From Ardenticatenaceae bacterium (GTDB lineage Bacteria; Chloroflexota; Anaerolineae; Promineifilales; Promineifilaceae): DNA of 64,000 nt. The DNA lies in contig JACKCB010000001.1 of NCBI GenBank assembly GCA_020634235.1, positions 806,001 through 870,000 of the forward strand. Direction: 5' to 3'. Below the pieces are notes generated by a model. The model made no database searches. It was not told where the DNA came from and saw only the letters and a program-made list of their open reading frames with translations. A program made the translations under genes and the position numbers. Positions 8,225 through 17,806 of this stretch are shown here, piece by piece (the first letter of the stretch is position 1; every line of letters begins with the position of its first letter).

Positions 8225-9817
8225 TCATGCCTGCGCCACCGCCCCACCACGCCGGTTATCCCCGGCCGGGACCAGCCTCCCCGCCACCGTGCGCGACACA
8301 CTATGCGCCCCACCAAAGTAAATACTGCGCGTAGGCCAGCGGTTCACCGGGTAGCCCCACGCCTCCAACCTATCCACCGCCGCCGGGTCATACCCCGCCT
8401 CACACTGCAACACCCCATTCTCCACGTGCACCCGCGGCGCATTCACCGCCTGGTCCAGCGTCAGACCATAATCCAGCAGATTGTTCAGCACTTGCAGCAC
8501 GGCGCTGCGAATGCGCACACTGCCCCCGCTGCCCACCACCAGGCGAATCACGCCATTGTGCACCACAAACGTGGGGGTCATCATCGTGGGAATACGCTGC
8601 CCGGCCGGCCAGTTATGGAAGCCATGCGGGTTCAAATCCTCTTCGCCCAGAATATTGTTGGGGATGAACCCCGTGCCCGGCACCACATAGCCGGCCGACT
8701 CGCCAGCCGTGGTCGTCAGGCCCACCGCCAGCCCTTCGTCGTCGATGACGCTGAGATGGCTGGTGTTGCTGGGACCAGGCGGCTCCAGCACGCCCAGGGC
8801 CGGACGGCGGCTGTGCAGCGCCTCGCGCACCTCGGCCACAAAGGGGGCCAGGAAGGCGTCATCCAGGAAAAAGGCAATCGCCCCGGCCGGGGGCATTTCC
8901 GCGGCCGCCCGGTCCCAGTAGGGCCGCGCCCGCGTGGTCGCCGCCATCGCCTCATACAGCAGTTGCAGGTGACCAGCCGAGCCGTGCGGCCGGCCGGCAA
9001 AATCAAAATGCGCCAGCAGCTTCAGCGTAAACGCCGTTAGCACCCCACCGCTAGAACAGGGCGGCGGCAGCAAAATTTCATAGTCGCGGTAAGGCAGGCG
9101 AATGGGTTCCAGGCGGCCAACCTCGTAAGCAGCCAGGTCGGTAGCCGTGAGCAAGCCACCGTGCGCCTGCTGGTCGGCCACAATCGCCTGGGCCAACCGG
9201 CCGGAACGGATCAGCTCAGCGCCGCCAGACGCCAACTCGCGCAGCGTCCCGGCCAGGTGGGCAATGTATACCTTATCGCCGGCCTGCAGCATCTGCCCCT
9301 GCGGCGTGAAAATGTCGCGCATACTCTGGGTGTGCACGTACAATGGCCGCAGCAGTTCGCAGGTATCCGCCTGGAACTTATCCAGCGTCGCCCCCTGTTC
9401 GGCCAGCGTCAGGGCCGGGGCCAGCAGCGTGGCCAGCGGCAGCCGGCCATAATCAGCCGCCAGCCGGCACAGCCCGGCGATATTGCCGGGCACAGCCACC
9501 GAGCCGCGCCCCAGGTGGAAATCCTGGGTGGTCGCGCCAAAGTCGATGGTCACTCTGGCAAAATCGAGATCGCGCCCCGGCCGGGGAGCACCCAACCCAG
9601 GCATGGCACTAAAAAAGTCATACACCACGCTCCGGCCGGTGTGTGGGTCAAAAATCTGGGCAATGCCGCTGCCACCCAGGTGCACCACCCCAATCTCCGC
9701 GATAAACGAGGCAAAAGCCGCGGCCACGGCCGCATCGACCGCATTACCACCCCGCTGCAACATCGCCGCACCTGCCGCCGCCGTCAACTCACTGCCCGCT
9801 GCAATGACACCTGGCAT
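8225..9817 (-). CDS. ggt: Gamma-glutamyltransferase
   Basis: This 530-residue Ntn-hydrolase cleaves gamma-glutamyl bonds (glutathione, gamma-glutamyl peptides, possibly poly-gamma-glutamate). AAGAAMLQRGGNAVDAAVAA near the N terminus is the family opening. The self-processing nucleophile is Thr352 in NTSHLSVID, and the GTGFIPNN and GSGGS substrate loops are present. No signal peptide is visible, so it is either cytoplasmic or starts further upstream; the current ATG at 9817 already matches the family N terminus of leaderless members. Divergent from two M20 peptidases that could act on glutamate-containing peptides. Confidence 0.93.
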   Translation of the reverse strand: MPGVIAAGSELTAAAGAAMLQRGGNAVDAAVAAAFASFIAEIGVVHLGGSGIAQIFDPHTGRSVVYDFFSAMPGLGAPRPGRDLDFARVTIDFGATTQDFHLGRGSVAVPGNIAGLCRLAADYGRLPLATLLAPALTLAEQGATLDKFQADTCELLRPLYVHTQSMRDIFTPQGQMLQAGDKVYIAHLAGTLRELASGGAELIRSGRLAQAIVADQQAHGGLLTATDLAAYEVGRLEPIRLPYRDYEILLPPPCSSGGVLTAFTLKLLAHFDFAGRPHGSAGHLQLLYEAMAATTRARPYWDRAAAEMPPAGAIAFFLDDAFLAPFVAEVREALHSRRPALGVLEPPGPSNTSHLSVIDDEGLAVGLTTTAGESAGYVVPGTGFIPNNILGEEDLNPHGFHNWPAGQRIPTMMTPTFVVHNGVIRLVVGSGGSVRIRSAVLQVLNNLLDYGLTLDQAVNAPRVHVENGVLQCEAGYDPAAVDRLEAWGYPVNRWPTRSIYFGGAHSVSRTVAGRLVPAGDNRRGGAVAQA

Positions 9818-10008
9818 ACAAACTACTCCTGTCCGTCAAATTGTGCGCAAGTGTACCCCAAAGCCCAAAGAAGGAAAGCCACCACCAGCAAGAATCCGCC
9901 GCAGCCTCCCCATCCTACCGGCCACCATCATCTTGGCAAATCCGCCACTTTTCCATACCATTCAACCCCAAACGCAATACGCAGCACAAATCACGTAAGG
10001 AAAAACAG

Positions 10009-11256
10009 ATGACCGCGACCATTGACCCACAAATCCTGAGCGCCTACCTGGCCAGCAAACTGGACTTTTACCTGGCCATGCTGCAAGAGATGGTGGCCAT
10101 CAACAGCTTCTCGGCCAACCCGGCCGGGGTGAACCACCTCGCCCAACTCACCGCCCGGCAGTTCGCCCCTCTGGGCTTCCACGCCGAACTCATCCCGTCC
10201 GCCGACCCTCTGTATGGCAGCCACCTCATCCTGACCCGGCCGGGGCGCACCCCGCGCACCATCGGCTGCATCTCCCACCTGGACACCGTCTTCCCCGCCG
10301 CCGAAGAAACAGCCAACCAATTCCACTGGCAGCCCGCCGGCGAACGCATCTACGGCCCCGGCACCGTAGACATCAAAGGCGGCACCGTCCTCATCTACAT
10401 GATGCTCGACGCCCTACACCACTTCACCCGCGACCTATACGACGACACCACCTGGGTCCTGCTGTTCGACGCCTCCGAAGAAGCCAACGGCGAACATTTC
10501 GGCCAGATTTGCCGCCAGCGGCTGGCCGGCCCCCAAACCCTGGCCGCGCTCATCTTTGAGGGCGGTCGCCTGGAAGGGCCAGAAGCCCAGCTCGTCGTCG
10601 CCCGCAAAGGCATGGCCGTCTACCACGTCACCGTGACCGGCAAAGCGGCTCATGCCGGGGCGTCGCACGAGCAAGGCGCCAACGCCATCGTGCAAATGGC
10701 CGAGACCGTGCGCCAGATCGCCAGCTTCACCGATTACGACCGCCAGATCACCTTCAACGTCGGCACCATCGCCGGCGGCACCGTGGTCAACCGCGTGCCC
10801 CACTTTGCCACAGCCACCGTAGAGATGCGCGCCTTTGACCAGGCCGTCTACGAGGAAGGCATGGCCAAAATGCTGGCCCTCAGCGGGCAGGCCAGCGTGG
10901 TCAGCGGCAACGGCCAATACCCCTGCCACATCAGCGTGACCGTAAACCACACCATGCCCCCCTGGCCACGCAACGCGGCCACCGACCGGCTGTTTGCGGT
11001 CTGGCAGGCGGCAGCCGAAGCGCTGGGCCTGCGGGCACTACCCGAAGAGCGCGGCGGGCTGAGCGATGGCAACTACTTCTGGCAAGAAATCCCCACGCTG
11101 GACGGCCTGGGCCCGGCCGGGGGCAATGCCCACTGCTCCGAACGCAGCCCCGATGGCAGCAAAGAACAGGAATTCGTCCGCCCCGGCAGCTTTATCCCCA
11201 AAACCCTGCTAAACACCACCGCCGTGCTGGCCCTGCTAAGGAATGAAACCCCATGA
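10009..11256 (+). CDS. M20 family metallopeptidase (carboxypeptidase G2/ArgE-like)
   Basis: The 415-residue protein has a complete M20 two-zinc site: H90-x-D92 in SHLDTV, bridging D121 in VDIKGG, the catalytic Glu pair 157-158 in DASEEAN, and a late GLSDGNYF and NAHCSERSP region supplying the last His. The central dimerisation domain (GKAAHAGASHEQGANAI) is typical of carboxypeptidase G2-like enzymes, which release C-terminal glutamate or related residues. ATG 10009 has AAGGA upstream. Its stop overlaps the next gene's ATG (ATGA), so the two are translationally coupled. No signal peptide. Confidence 0.9.
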   Translation: MTATIDPQILSAYLASKLDFYLAMLQEMVAINSFSANPAGVNHLAQLTARQFAPLGFHAELIPSADPLYGSHLILTRPGRTPRTIGCISHLDTVFPAAEETANQFHWQPAGERIYGPGTVDIKGGTVLIYMMLDALHHFTRDLYDDTTWVLLFDASEEANGEHFGQICRQRLAGPQTLAALIFEGGRLEGPEAQLVVARKGMAVYHVTVTGKAAHAGASHEQGANAIVQMAETVRQIASFTDYDRQITFNVGTIAGGTVVNRVPHFATATVEMRAFDQAVYEEGMAKMLALSGQASVVSGNGQYPCHISVTVNHTMPPWPRNAATDRLFAVWQAAAEALGLRALPEERGGLSDGNYFWQEIPTLDGLGPAGGNAHCSERSPDGSKEQEFVRPGSFIPKTLLNTTAVLALLRNETP

Positions 11257-12407
11257 CCCCCCTCGCCAATGAACTACAAACCTATCTGCAGGGCCAACAG
11301 CCGGCCATGCTCGCCCTGCTGCGCCAACTGGTCCTGGCCGAATCGCCATCCAGCGTGCCCGCGGCCCAGGGCGCGGTGCAGGCCCTACTGCGCCCTCCCC
11401 TGCAAGCGCTGGGCTTCCGCGTGGACCTCATCCCCGGCACCCAATCGGGCGGGATGCTGTTGGCCCGGCCGGGGGACGCCCCAACCCAAACCCCCGGCCA
11501 ACTCCTCCTGGGCCACTGCGACACCGTCTGGCCTCTGGGCACCCTGGCCCACATGCCCCTGGCGCAGGAAGGCAACCAACTGCGCGGTCCGGGCGTCTTC
11601 GACATGAAAGCCGGGTTGGTACAAATGCTCTTTGCCCTGCAAGCACTGCGCGAACTGGGCCATCCGCCCGCGCTAACGCCGGTCATCTTCATCAGCTCCG
11701 ACGAGGAGATTGGCAGCCCTGACTCCAAAGAACACATCTGCCGGCTGGCCAAAGAGGCCAACCGGGCGCTGATCATAGAGCCGGCATCCGGCCCGGCCGG
11801 GAAGCTAAAAACAGCACGCAAAGGCACCGCCCAATACGAAATCCTGGTCACCGGCCGGGCCGCCCACGCCGGCCTGGACCCCGAAAAAGGGGTGAGCGCC
11901 ATCCTGGAAATGAGCCACATCGTGCAGAAACTGTTTGCGCTCAACGACCCGGCCGGGGGGATCAGCGTCAACGTCGGGCAAATCACAGGGGGCACCCGGC
12001 CCAACGTCATCGCCGCCGAGTGCCGGGCCGTGGTCGACGTGCGCGCCCCCACCCTGGCCGATGCCCGGCGCATCGCCAGTACCATCCAGGCACTGCAAGC
12101 CCAAACCCCCGGCACCAGCCTGCAAATCAGCGGCGGCATAAACCGGCCCCCGCTGGAGCGCACGCCCGCCAACCAGCAGCTATGGCACACCGCCCGCCAC
12201 CTGGGCACACAGCTAGACCTGAGCCTGGAAGAAACCCTGGTCGGCGGCGGCTCCGATGGCAACTTCACCAGCCAATACACCGCCACTCTCGATGGCCTCG
12301 GCCCGGTCGGCGACGGTGCCCACGCCCGCCACGAATTCATCTACCTGGATCGGCTGGCCGAACGCGCCGCCCTGCTGGCCCTGCTGCTCCTCGCGCCGCC
12401 GGTGTAA
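11253..12407 (+). CDS. M20 family metallopeptidase, second tandem paralogue
   Basis: The 384-residue protein has M20 ligands H88-x-D90 (GHCDTV), D117 (FDMKAG) and Glu pair 151-152 (SSDEEIGS), with a dimerisation domain GRAAHAGLDPEKGVSAI and a late GGGSDGNF. It begins inside the stop of the preceding M20 gene (ATGA overlap). The two proteins share the same layout with diverged sequence, indicating an old tandem duplication. They may form a heterodimer or handle different substrates; neither is proven. The closest functional analogues are glutamate carboxypeptidases. Confidence 0.9.
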   Translation: MTPLANELQTYLQGQQPAMLALLRQLVLAESPSSVPAAQGAVQALLRPPLQALGFRVDLIPGTQSGGMLLARPGDAPTQTPGQLLLGHCDTVWPLGTLAHMPLAQEGNQLRGPGVFDMKAGLVQMLFALQALRELGHPPALTPVIFISSDEEIGSPDSKEHICRLAKEANRALIIEPASGPAGKLKTARKGTAQYEILVTGRAAHAGLDPEKGVSAILEMSHIVQKLFALNDPAGGISVNVGQITGGTRPNVIAAECRAVVDVRAPTLADARRIASTIQALQAQTPGTSLQISGGINRPPLERTPANQQLWHTARHLGTQLDLSLEETLVGGGSDGNFTSQYTATLDGLGPVGDGAHARHEFIYLDRLAERAALLALLLLAPPV

Positions 12408-12793
12408 GCACACCCCGGCCGGGGTCGATCCAGGCCAGCCAATCCGTGCATCCACCCCGGTTCTCCACCAGGCGGCCAAGGCGCGCGCCACACGGCCAGG
12501 CGAGTTCGGCAGAGCCAGATGAGACCTCGCTTACCCATCGCCAAAAGCAGCCGCGATAATTTTGCGAATAGCGGTGAGAGCAGTAGAATGCAAACAGGTC
12601 GCACGCAGCGGCTGTCGCCAGTTTGGAGCAACCGGCTGACGAGTCAACCCAACCTGGGTATCCTGTGGCAGCACGTTTTGAAAAACCGTCAACCACCCAA
12701 ACCATCGCAAATCATCAATACAGCACCGCTCTCTTCCCCTTCTTCTCAACCCTACCTGGGAACCCGCACTCACTTCCACGGAGGAAACTGAAC
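12408..12793. other. Intergenic spacer before the secreted beta-propeller gene
   Basis: This 386-bp spacer starts with an ACCCCGGCCGGGGT-type palindrome just after the M20 stop and ends in GGAGGA, a strong ribosome site for ATG 12794. The frame of the downstream gene stays open through part of it but encodes no plausible signal peptide, so I do not extend the gene. No terminator, tRNA or clear promoter was seen. Confidence 0.5.
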
Positions 12794-15718
12794 ATGTCGA
12801 CACAATTCATCAAGGATATTTCGGCCAGACGTCGTTGGCGAATGGCAGGCCTGCTGGCACTAATCCTGCTGGCAGCGCTGATCGTACTGCTGAATGCCCC
12901 CGGCATTCAGGCTGGCGATCCGCAGCAAGCGGCCACCAAGGCAGAGTTGATGTCAGAATGCCGCCTGTTAGACGACGCCCAGGCACGCAACCTCATGTCT
13001 GGGATGTTCGAGACCAAGCTGCTGCTGGCCTGTGGCCGCTCAGGCGAACTGGGTCAGGTACAAAACCCGGCCAGTCCAGACACACTCCTCCTGGGTCCCG
13101 ATGTTTTAGTCAATGATCCCACCACCGATAGCGGTTCGTCGCGCACCCAAAGCGAAACCTCGTTGGCCATCAATCAAAACAACGGCACCATCTGCTCCGG
13201 TTACAACGACTCCTACCACGGCGTGACGCAAGGCCAGGGCTATACCGGCTTCAGCAGCTCCACCGATGGCGGAGCCAGTTTCACCGACCATGGGCCAATT
13301 GGTGCCGTCAGCTTTGGCGACCCCAGCGTCATCTGGCGCAAGAGCGACGGCAAATTCTACATTGCCACCATTCACAGCAGCGGCATGGGCTTGTGGCGCT
13401 CCGATACCGACTGCGCCACCTTCACCTTCGTCGGCAATCCGCACATCGGCAGCGGCGATGACAAAGAGCTGCTGGCCGTAGACAACAACCCCGCCAGCCC
13501 CTACTACGGCCGCATCTACATGGCCTGGACCGACTTCAACGCCGGGGCACGCATCTTCGTCACCTACAGCGATAACACCACCACCTGGTCCACACCCGTT
13601 GCCGTCAGCGCCGTTGGCGTAGACGTTCAGGGAGCCTGGCCCACAGTTGCCCCCAACGGTGACGTCTACGTGGCCTGGGTACGCTGGAATCCCTATTCCA
13701 CCGGCCCCATTGACATCGAAGTCGTCCGTTCAACCAACGGCGGCACTTCGTTCACTCAAGTCGCCAATCCGCTAACCGGGGGCATCAATCCGCGCGAAGC
13801 TGCCGCTACCGCCAGTTGTGGCCGCCCGGCGCTCAAAGGCAACATTCGCTACCTGCCGTCACCCCAAATTGCGGTTAGCCCCAACGGCGATCTCCACGTG
13901 GTCTACGTCTACGATCCCGATGGCCTGAACGTGGGCGACGTTATCAACACGTACTATCGCCGCTCCACCGACAGCGGGGCAACCTGGGGACCGGAAATAC
14001 AGCTAAACGACGATGGCACCCTGACCGACCAATTCTTCCCCACAGTCAGCGTCGGCCCCTCCGGCCGGGTCGTGGCCACCTGGTACGACCGCCGTCTAGA
14101 CGTCGCCAACAACACCCTGTTTGACTACTACATGCGCGTCTCCAGCGACGGCGGCAGCACCTGGCAGGCCAGCGAGCGCGTCAGCGACGTCTCTTCCCCG
14201 GTTGTGCTAGACCCGAACCTGGCCACCTGCTACCACGGCGATTATGATCAGCAGGCGCAGGATGCGACTGGAGCCTACATCCAATGGTCCGACGATCGCA
14301 CCGTTGTGCTCTCTGACCCCAACGTATGGTTCGACGCCAAGACCTTCGCGTCCGACTTCACCCTGGATGTTAGCCCGGCCAGCCTGGAGGTTTGTGTCCC
14401 GGCCAACGCGGTCTTCAACGTCACGGTTGGCCAGGTCCTGGGTTTCACCGACCCGGTTACGCTGAGCGCCTCCGGCCAGCCCAACCCGCCCAACTCAGCC
14501 ACCTTTAACCCAGGCGTGGTTGTGCCGCCCGGCGGCAGCACCCTGACCATCGGCACCACCGGCGCCGCCCCAGGCAGCTACATGATCGACGTGGTTGGCG
14601 TAGCCCCCACCAGCACCCACACCACCACCGTGCAGTTGAACTTGTTCGACGCCGTGGCCACGGTGAACCTGGTCAGCCCGCCCAACGGCGCCATCGACGT
14701 ACCGCTGCAGCCAACCCTGACCTGGAACGGCACCGGCAACAGCTACTTTGTTGAAGTGGCCACCGATGCCGCCTTCACCAACGTCATCGACTCGGCCATT
14801 GTCAACGGAACTTCTTACATGGTTGGCATCAACCTGTCCGGCAACGTCACCTACTACTGGCGCGTCACGGCCGACAACGCTTGCGGCAACAGCACCTCGC
14901 CTGTGTGGCACTTCACCACCCTGGACCTGCAATGCTCGTCGCCCAACCTGGCCATTCCGGACAACAACCCGGCCGGGGTCACCAACGACCTGGTAATCGC
15001 CAACGGCGGGACGATCGATGACCTGAATGTCTCCGTGGAAATGACCCACTCCTGGGTTGGTGATGTCGTCTTCACCCTGCAGCATGTAGACACCGGCACC
15101 ACGGTTACCTTCTATGACCGGCCGGGGGTCCCCGCCAGCACCTTCGGCTGCTCCGGCGATAACGTCGACGCCACCCTGGACGACGAAGCGAGCACGCTGG
15201 TTGAAAACGAATGCGGCGCTGGCGTCCCCGCCATCGACGGCACCTTCATCCCCAACAACCTGCTGGCCGCCTTCGATGGTGAAGACAGAGCGGGCACCTG
15301 GCGCATCACCGCCTCCGACCTGGCTAGCGGCGATACCGGCACCCTCAACACCTGGTGCGTGGCCGCCTCCACCGTCGGCAATGCCGGCGTCAACGTCAGC
15401 GGCGAGACCGAGGCTGTGGGCGTGGTCGGCCAGACCATCACCTACACGCTGCAAATCACCAACACCGGCGACATCTCCGACACCTTCGACCTCACCCTGA
15501 GTTCGTCCGACTGGGCCACCACTCTGTCGGCGACGACCGTCGGTCCGCTGGCCCCCGGGGCCGGGACCTCGGTAGAGGTCTATGTAACCATCGGTGAGGG
15601 CAGCAGCGACATGGTGGACGTAACCGTCACGTCGCAGTTCGACCCCCTGGTCTTTGCCACGGTGACCTACACCACCAGCACTTACCTGGTTTATCTGCCG
15701 GTGATTCTCAAGCCATAA
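12794..15718 (+). CDS. Secreted BNR/sialidase-like beta-propeller protein with P-domain and C-terminal YLP tail
   Basis: Of 974 residues, the N terminus (RRR then LLALILLAALIVLL, ending near GIQAG) is a signal peptide. Residues about 100-520 hold several Asp-box (BNR) turns such as STDGGASF, STNGGTSF, STDSGATW and SSDGGSTW, indicating a sialidase-type propeller. Next come Ig/fibronectin-like domains (about 525-710), a P/homo-B proprotein-convertase domain (about 715-860) without any subtilisin catalytic domain, and a CARDB/NEW3-like sandwich. It ends in YLPVILKP. The arginine and tyrosine residues of a sialidase active site were not confirmed, so it may be a binding rather than a catalytic protein. 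The start is fixed by GGAGGA before ATG 12794. Confidence 0.85.
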   Translation: MSTQFIKDISARRRWRMAGLLALILLAALIVLLNAPGIQAGDPQQAATKAELMSECRLLDDAQARNLMSGMFETKLLLACGRSGELGQVQNPASPDTLLLGPDVLVNDPTTDSGSSRTQSETSLAINQNNGTICSGYNDSYHGVTQGQGYTGFSSSTDGGASFTDHGPIGAVSFGDPSVIWRKSDGKFYIATIHSSGMGLWRSDTDCATFTFVGNPHIGSGDDKELLAVDNNPASPYYGRIYMAWTDFNAGARIFVTYSDNTTTWSTPVAVSAVGVDVQGAWPTVAPNGDVYVAWVRWNPYSTGPIDIEVVRSTNGGTSFTQVANPLTGGINPREAAATASCGRPALKGNIRYLPSPQIAVSPNGDLHVVYVYDPDGLNVGDVINTYYRRSTDSGATWGPEIQLNDDGTLTDQFFPTVSVGPSGRVVATWYDRRLDVANNTLFDYYMRVSSDGGSTWQASERVSDVSSPVVLDPNLATCYHGDYDQQAQDATGAYIQWSDDRTVVLSDPNVWFDAKTFASDFTLDVSPASLEVCVPANAVFNVTVGQVLGFTDPVTLSASGQPNPPNSATFNPGVVVPPGGSTLTIGTTGAAPGSYMIDVVGVAPTSTHTTTVQLNLFDAVATVNLVSPPNGAIDVPLQPTLTWNGTGNSYFVEVATDAAFTNVIDSAIVNGTSYMVGINLSGNVTYYWRVTADNACGNSTSPVWHFTTLDLQCSSPNLAIPDNNPAGVTNDLVIANGGTIDDLNVSVEMTHSWVGDVVFTLQHVDTGTTVTFYDRPGVPASTFGCSGDNVDATLDDEASTLVENECGAGVPAIDGTFIPNNLLAAFDGEDRAGTWRITASDLASGDTGTLNTWCVAASTVGNAGVNVSGETEAVGVVGQTITYTLQITNTGDISDTFDLTLSSSDWATTLSATTVGPLAPGAGTSVEVYVTIGEGSSDMVDVTVTSQFDPLVFATVTYTTSTYLVYLPVILKP

Positions 15719-15749
15719 CCATCGCTGATACCAGCGCCGGCTGACCATG

Positions 15750-15786
15750 CGGGCACCCCTGACAGTTACGTCGGGGGTGCCCGTTT
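15750..15786 (+). terminator. Intrinsic terminator after the secreted propeller gene
   Basis: A 14-bp stem (CGGGCACCCCTGAC with GTCGGGGGTGCCCG, one T-G wobble) closes a six-base loop and is followed by a short TTTGCGTT tract, 32 bp after the stop codon. Confidence 0.75.
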
Positions 15787-15886
15787 GCGTTCCCGGCCGG
15801 GAGATGCTTGCGCCCCACCCCCACTTTTCGGTATCATCCCCTTGATGACATACAGCGTCATAGAACTCTGATGAGGAAGCAAGACG

Positions 15887-17692
15887 ATGGAACCACTCCC
15901 CTACAATCCCGGCGAACCCAACGCCAGTGACGCCGGCCGGACCATCCTGGCCGGCTGGCAGGCCGCCCAGCCCGACAACTACTTCACCGCCGACCGCAAT
16001 CTGCAGCGCATCCTGGAATTTCATTGGGGCGAAGAAACCTACCGGACCTACATCGGCCAACTCTACCAGTTCGGCAAAATCGCCGCCACCCAGGTGGATC
16101 AGGCCGTCCGCACCGCCAACCTGAACCAAAACCTGCCCCAACCGGACCTGTACGATGGCGTCGGGCAGTACATTGGCCAGGTGGCCTTCCATCCCAGTCA
16201 CCACGAAGCCGGCCGGGCCATTTACGGCTCCGGTGTCATGAGCGCCTACGAGAAACCCGGCCGGAACCTGCTCAGCCTGGCCCTTTTCTACATCTCCTCC
16301 ATGAACGGCGAAGCGGGCCACAACTGCCCCCTGGCCTGCACCGCCGGGCTAATCAAAGTGCTGCAAGCCGTTGGCTCGCCCACCCTGCAAGCCCGCTATC
16401 TGCCTCGCCTGCTAGACCCCAACTACGACACCAACTACCACGCTGCCCAATTCCTCACCGAAATCCAGGGCGGCTCTGACGTTGGGGCCAACGCCACCAC
16501 CGCCACCCCTATGCCCAAAGCCCCACCCGGGACCTGGCTGCTCAACGGCGAAAAATGGTTCTGCTCCAACGTCACCGCCGAGCTGGCCCTGGTAACCGCC
16601 CGCGTGCCCAACCAGGGCGACGGCACCGCCGGCCTGGGCCTCTTCCTCATGCCCCGCCACTTGCCAGATGGCAGTCCAAACAACGCCTTCATCCGCCGGC
16701 TAAAAGACAAGCTGGGCACCCGTTCCATGGCCAGCGGCGAACTGGAACTGCGCCACGCCCTGGCCTACCAGGTGGGTGAAACCCACGCCGGCTTCCGCAA
16801 CACCATGACCTACGTCATCAACACCTCGCGCATTTACAACGCCGTCGGCTGCAGCGCCAATGCCCGCCGCGCCTACCTGGTAGCCTGGAGCTACGCCCAG
16901 CACCGCCGCGCCTTCGAGCAGCCCATCATCCACTTCCCGCTGGTGCAAGACGTGCTGGCCAAAATGCGCAGCGATGCCACGGCCATGCTGTCGGGCACGC
17001 TGCGCATTGTGAAGACACTGGATGAGGTGGAGACCGGCCGGGGTCAATCCCTCAACGAACGCAACGGCTTCCTGCGCATGGCCATCAACCTCAACAAATA
17101 CCGCACCGCCGTGCTGGCCCACGAAGTCATCAACCAGGGCATCGAAATCCTGGGCGGCAACGGAGCCATCGAAAGCTTCTCCGTACTGCCCCGGCTGCTG
17201 CGCGACAACGTTGTCTTTGAAAACTGGGAAGGCACCCACAACGTCCTCATGGCCCAGGTCCAGCGCGACATCCGCCGCTACCAGGTACACGAACCCTTCC
17301 TGGCCCAGATTCGCCGCATGTTAGAGCCGCTAGCCCCCTTTCCGCGGCTGCGGCGCGAAAGCCTGGAACAGCTAGACCTCCTCACCGGGCAGCTAGACGC
17401 CCTGCTGGCCATGGACGAGATGAACGCCAGCCTGCCCTTCCGCCCACTCATGGACCGGCTTACCGACCTGTATTACGTGGCTTGCCTGGGGGTTGAAGCC
17501 GCCTGGGAAGCGTACAAGAAACAGGATCGCTCCAAGCAGCGGCTGGCCGAGTTCTTCCTGGACCGCCGGGTGCTGCGCCGCGAGGCCATAGACATCCCCA
17601 ACTACGGGGAACAGGTAAGCCGGCTGTGTGCCGACATCCGGCCGGGGCCGCTGCTGCCTAAAGATCACAAAGACGAACTAGAAGAGCTGTAA
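15887..17692 (+). CDS. Acyl-CoA dehydrogenase family protein (AidB-like length)
   Basis: This 601-residue flavoprotein would oxidise an acyl-CoA at the alpha-beta bond. The middle domain FLTEIQGGSDVGANAT and GEKWFCSN is the FAD/substrate signature. The C-terminal helical domain carries QGIEILGGNGAIESF and FENWEGTHNVL. The extended N-terminal helical part and the long C-terminal tail make it resemble AidB and the long FadE group rather than 380-residue short-chain enzymes. GAGGAAG precedes the ATG. The substrate is unknown. It lies upstream of a dehydrogenase/oxidase pair and near a thiolase on the other strand, in a loosely lipid-related neighbourhood. Confidence 0.9.
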   Translation: MEPLPYNPGEPNASDAGRTILAGWQAAQPDNYFTADRNLQRILEFHWGEETYRTYIGQLYQFGKIAATQVDQAVRTANLNQNLPQPDLYDGVGQYIGQVAFHPSHHEAGRAIYGSGVMSAYEKPGRNLLSLALFYISSMNGEAGHNCPLACTAGLIKVLQAVGSPTLQARYLPRLLDPNYDTNYHAAQFLTEIQGGSDVGANATTATPMPKAPPGTWLLNGEKWFCSNVTAELALVTARVPNQGDGTAGLGLFLMPRHLPDGSPNNAFIRRLKDKLGTRSMASGELELRHALAYQVGETHAGFRNTMTYVINTSRIYNAVGCSANARRAYLVAWSYAQHRRAFEQPIIHFPLVQDVLAKMRSDATAMLSGTLRIVKTLDEVETGRGQSLNERNGFLRMAINLNKYRTAVLAHEVINQGIEILGGNGAIESFSVLPRLLRDNVVFENWEGTHNVLMAQVQRDIRRYQVHEPFLAQIRRMLEPLAPFPRLRRESLEQLDLLTGQLDALLAMDEMNASLPFRPLMDRLTDLYYVACLGVEAAWEAYKKQDRSKQRLAEFFLDRRVLRREAIDIPNYGEQVSRLCADIRPGPLLPKDHKDELEEL

Positions 17693-17806
17693 AGTCCCGC
17701 GATTCCAGGCGATCGCCCGACGGCAGTCCCAACCGTATTGCCGCAGGCACCCAGGCAGAGTATCATCACACCCTACACCCTAAATTCAACGCCCAGAGAA
17801 ACAGTT

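Noticed and set aside
12623..12793. Extending the secreted propeller gene upstream to 12623
   Set aside because: The added residues precede the signal peptide and lack coding character; GGAGGA marks ATG 12794 as the start.
14495..16321. 608-codon open frame on the minus strand
   Set aside because: It lies antisense across the secreted propeller and acyl-CoA dehydrogenase genes; its sequence is Gly/Val/Asp-rich without domains, a shadow of GC-rich codon bias.
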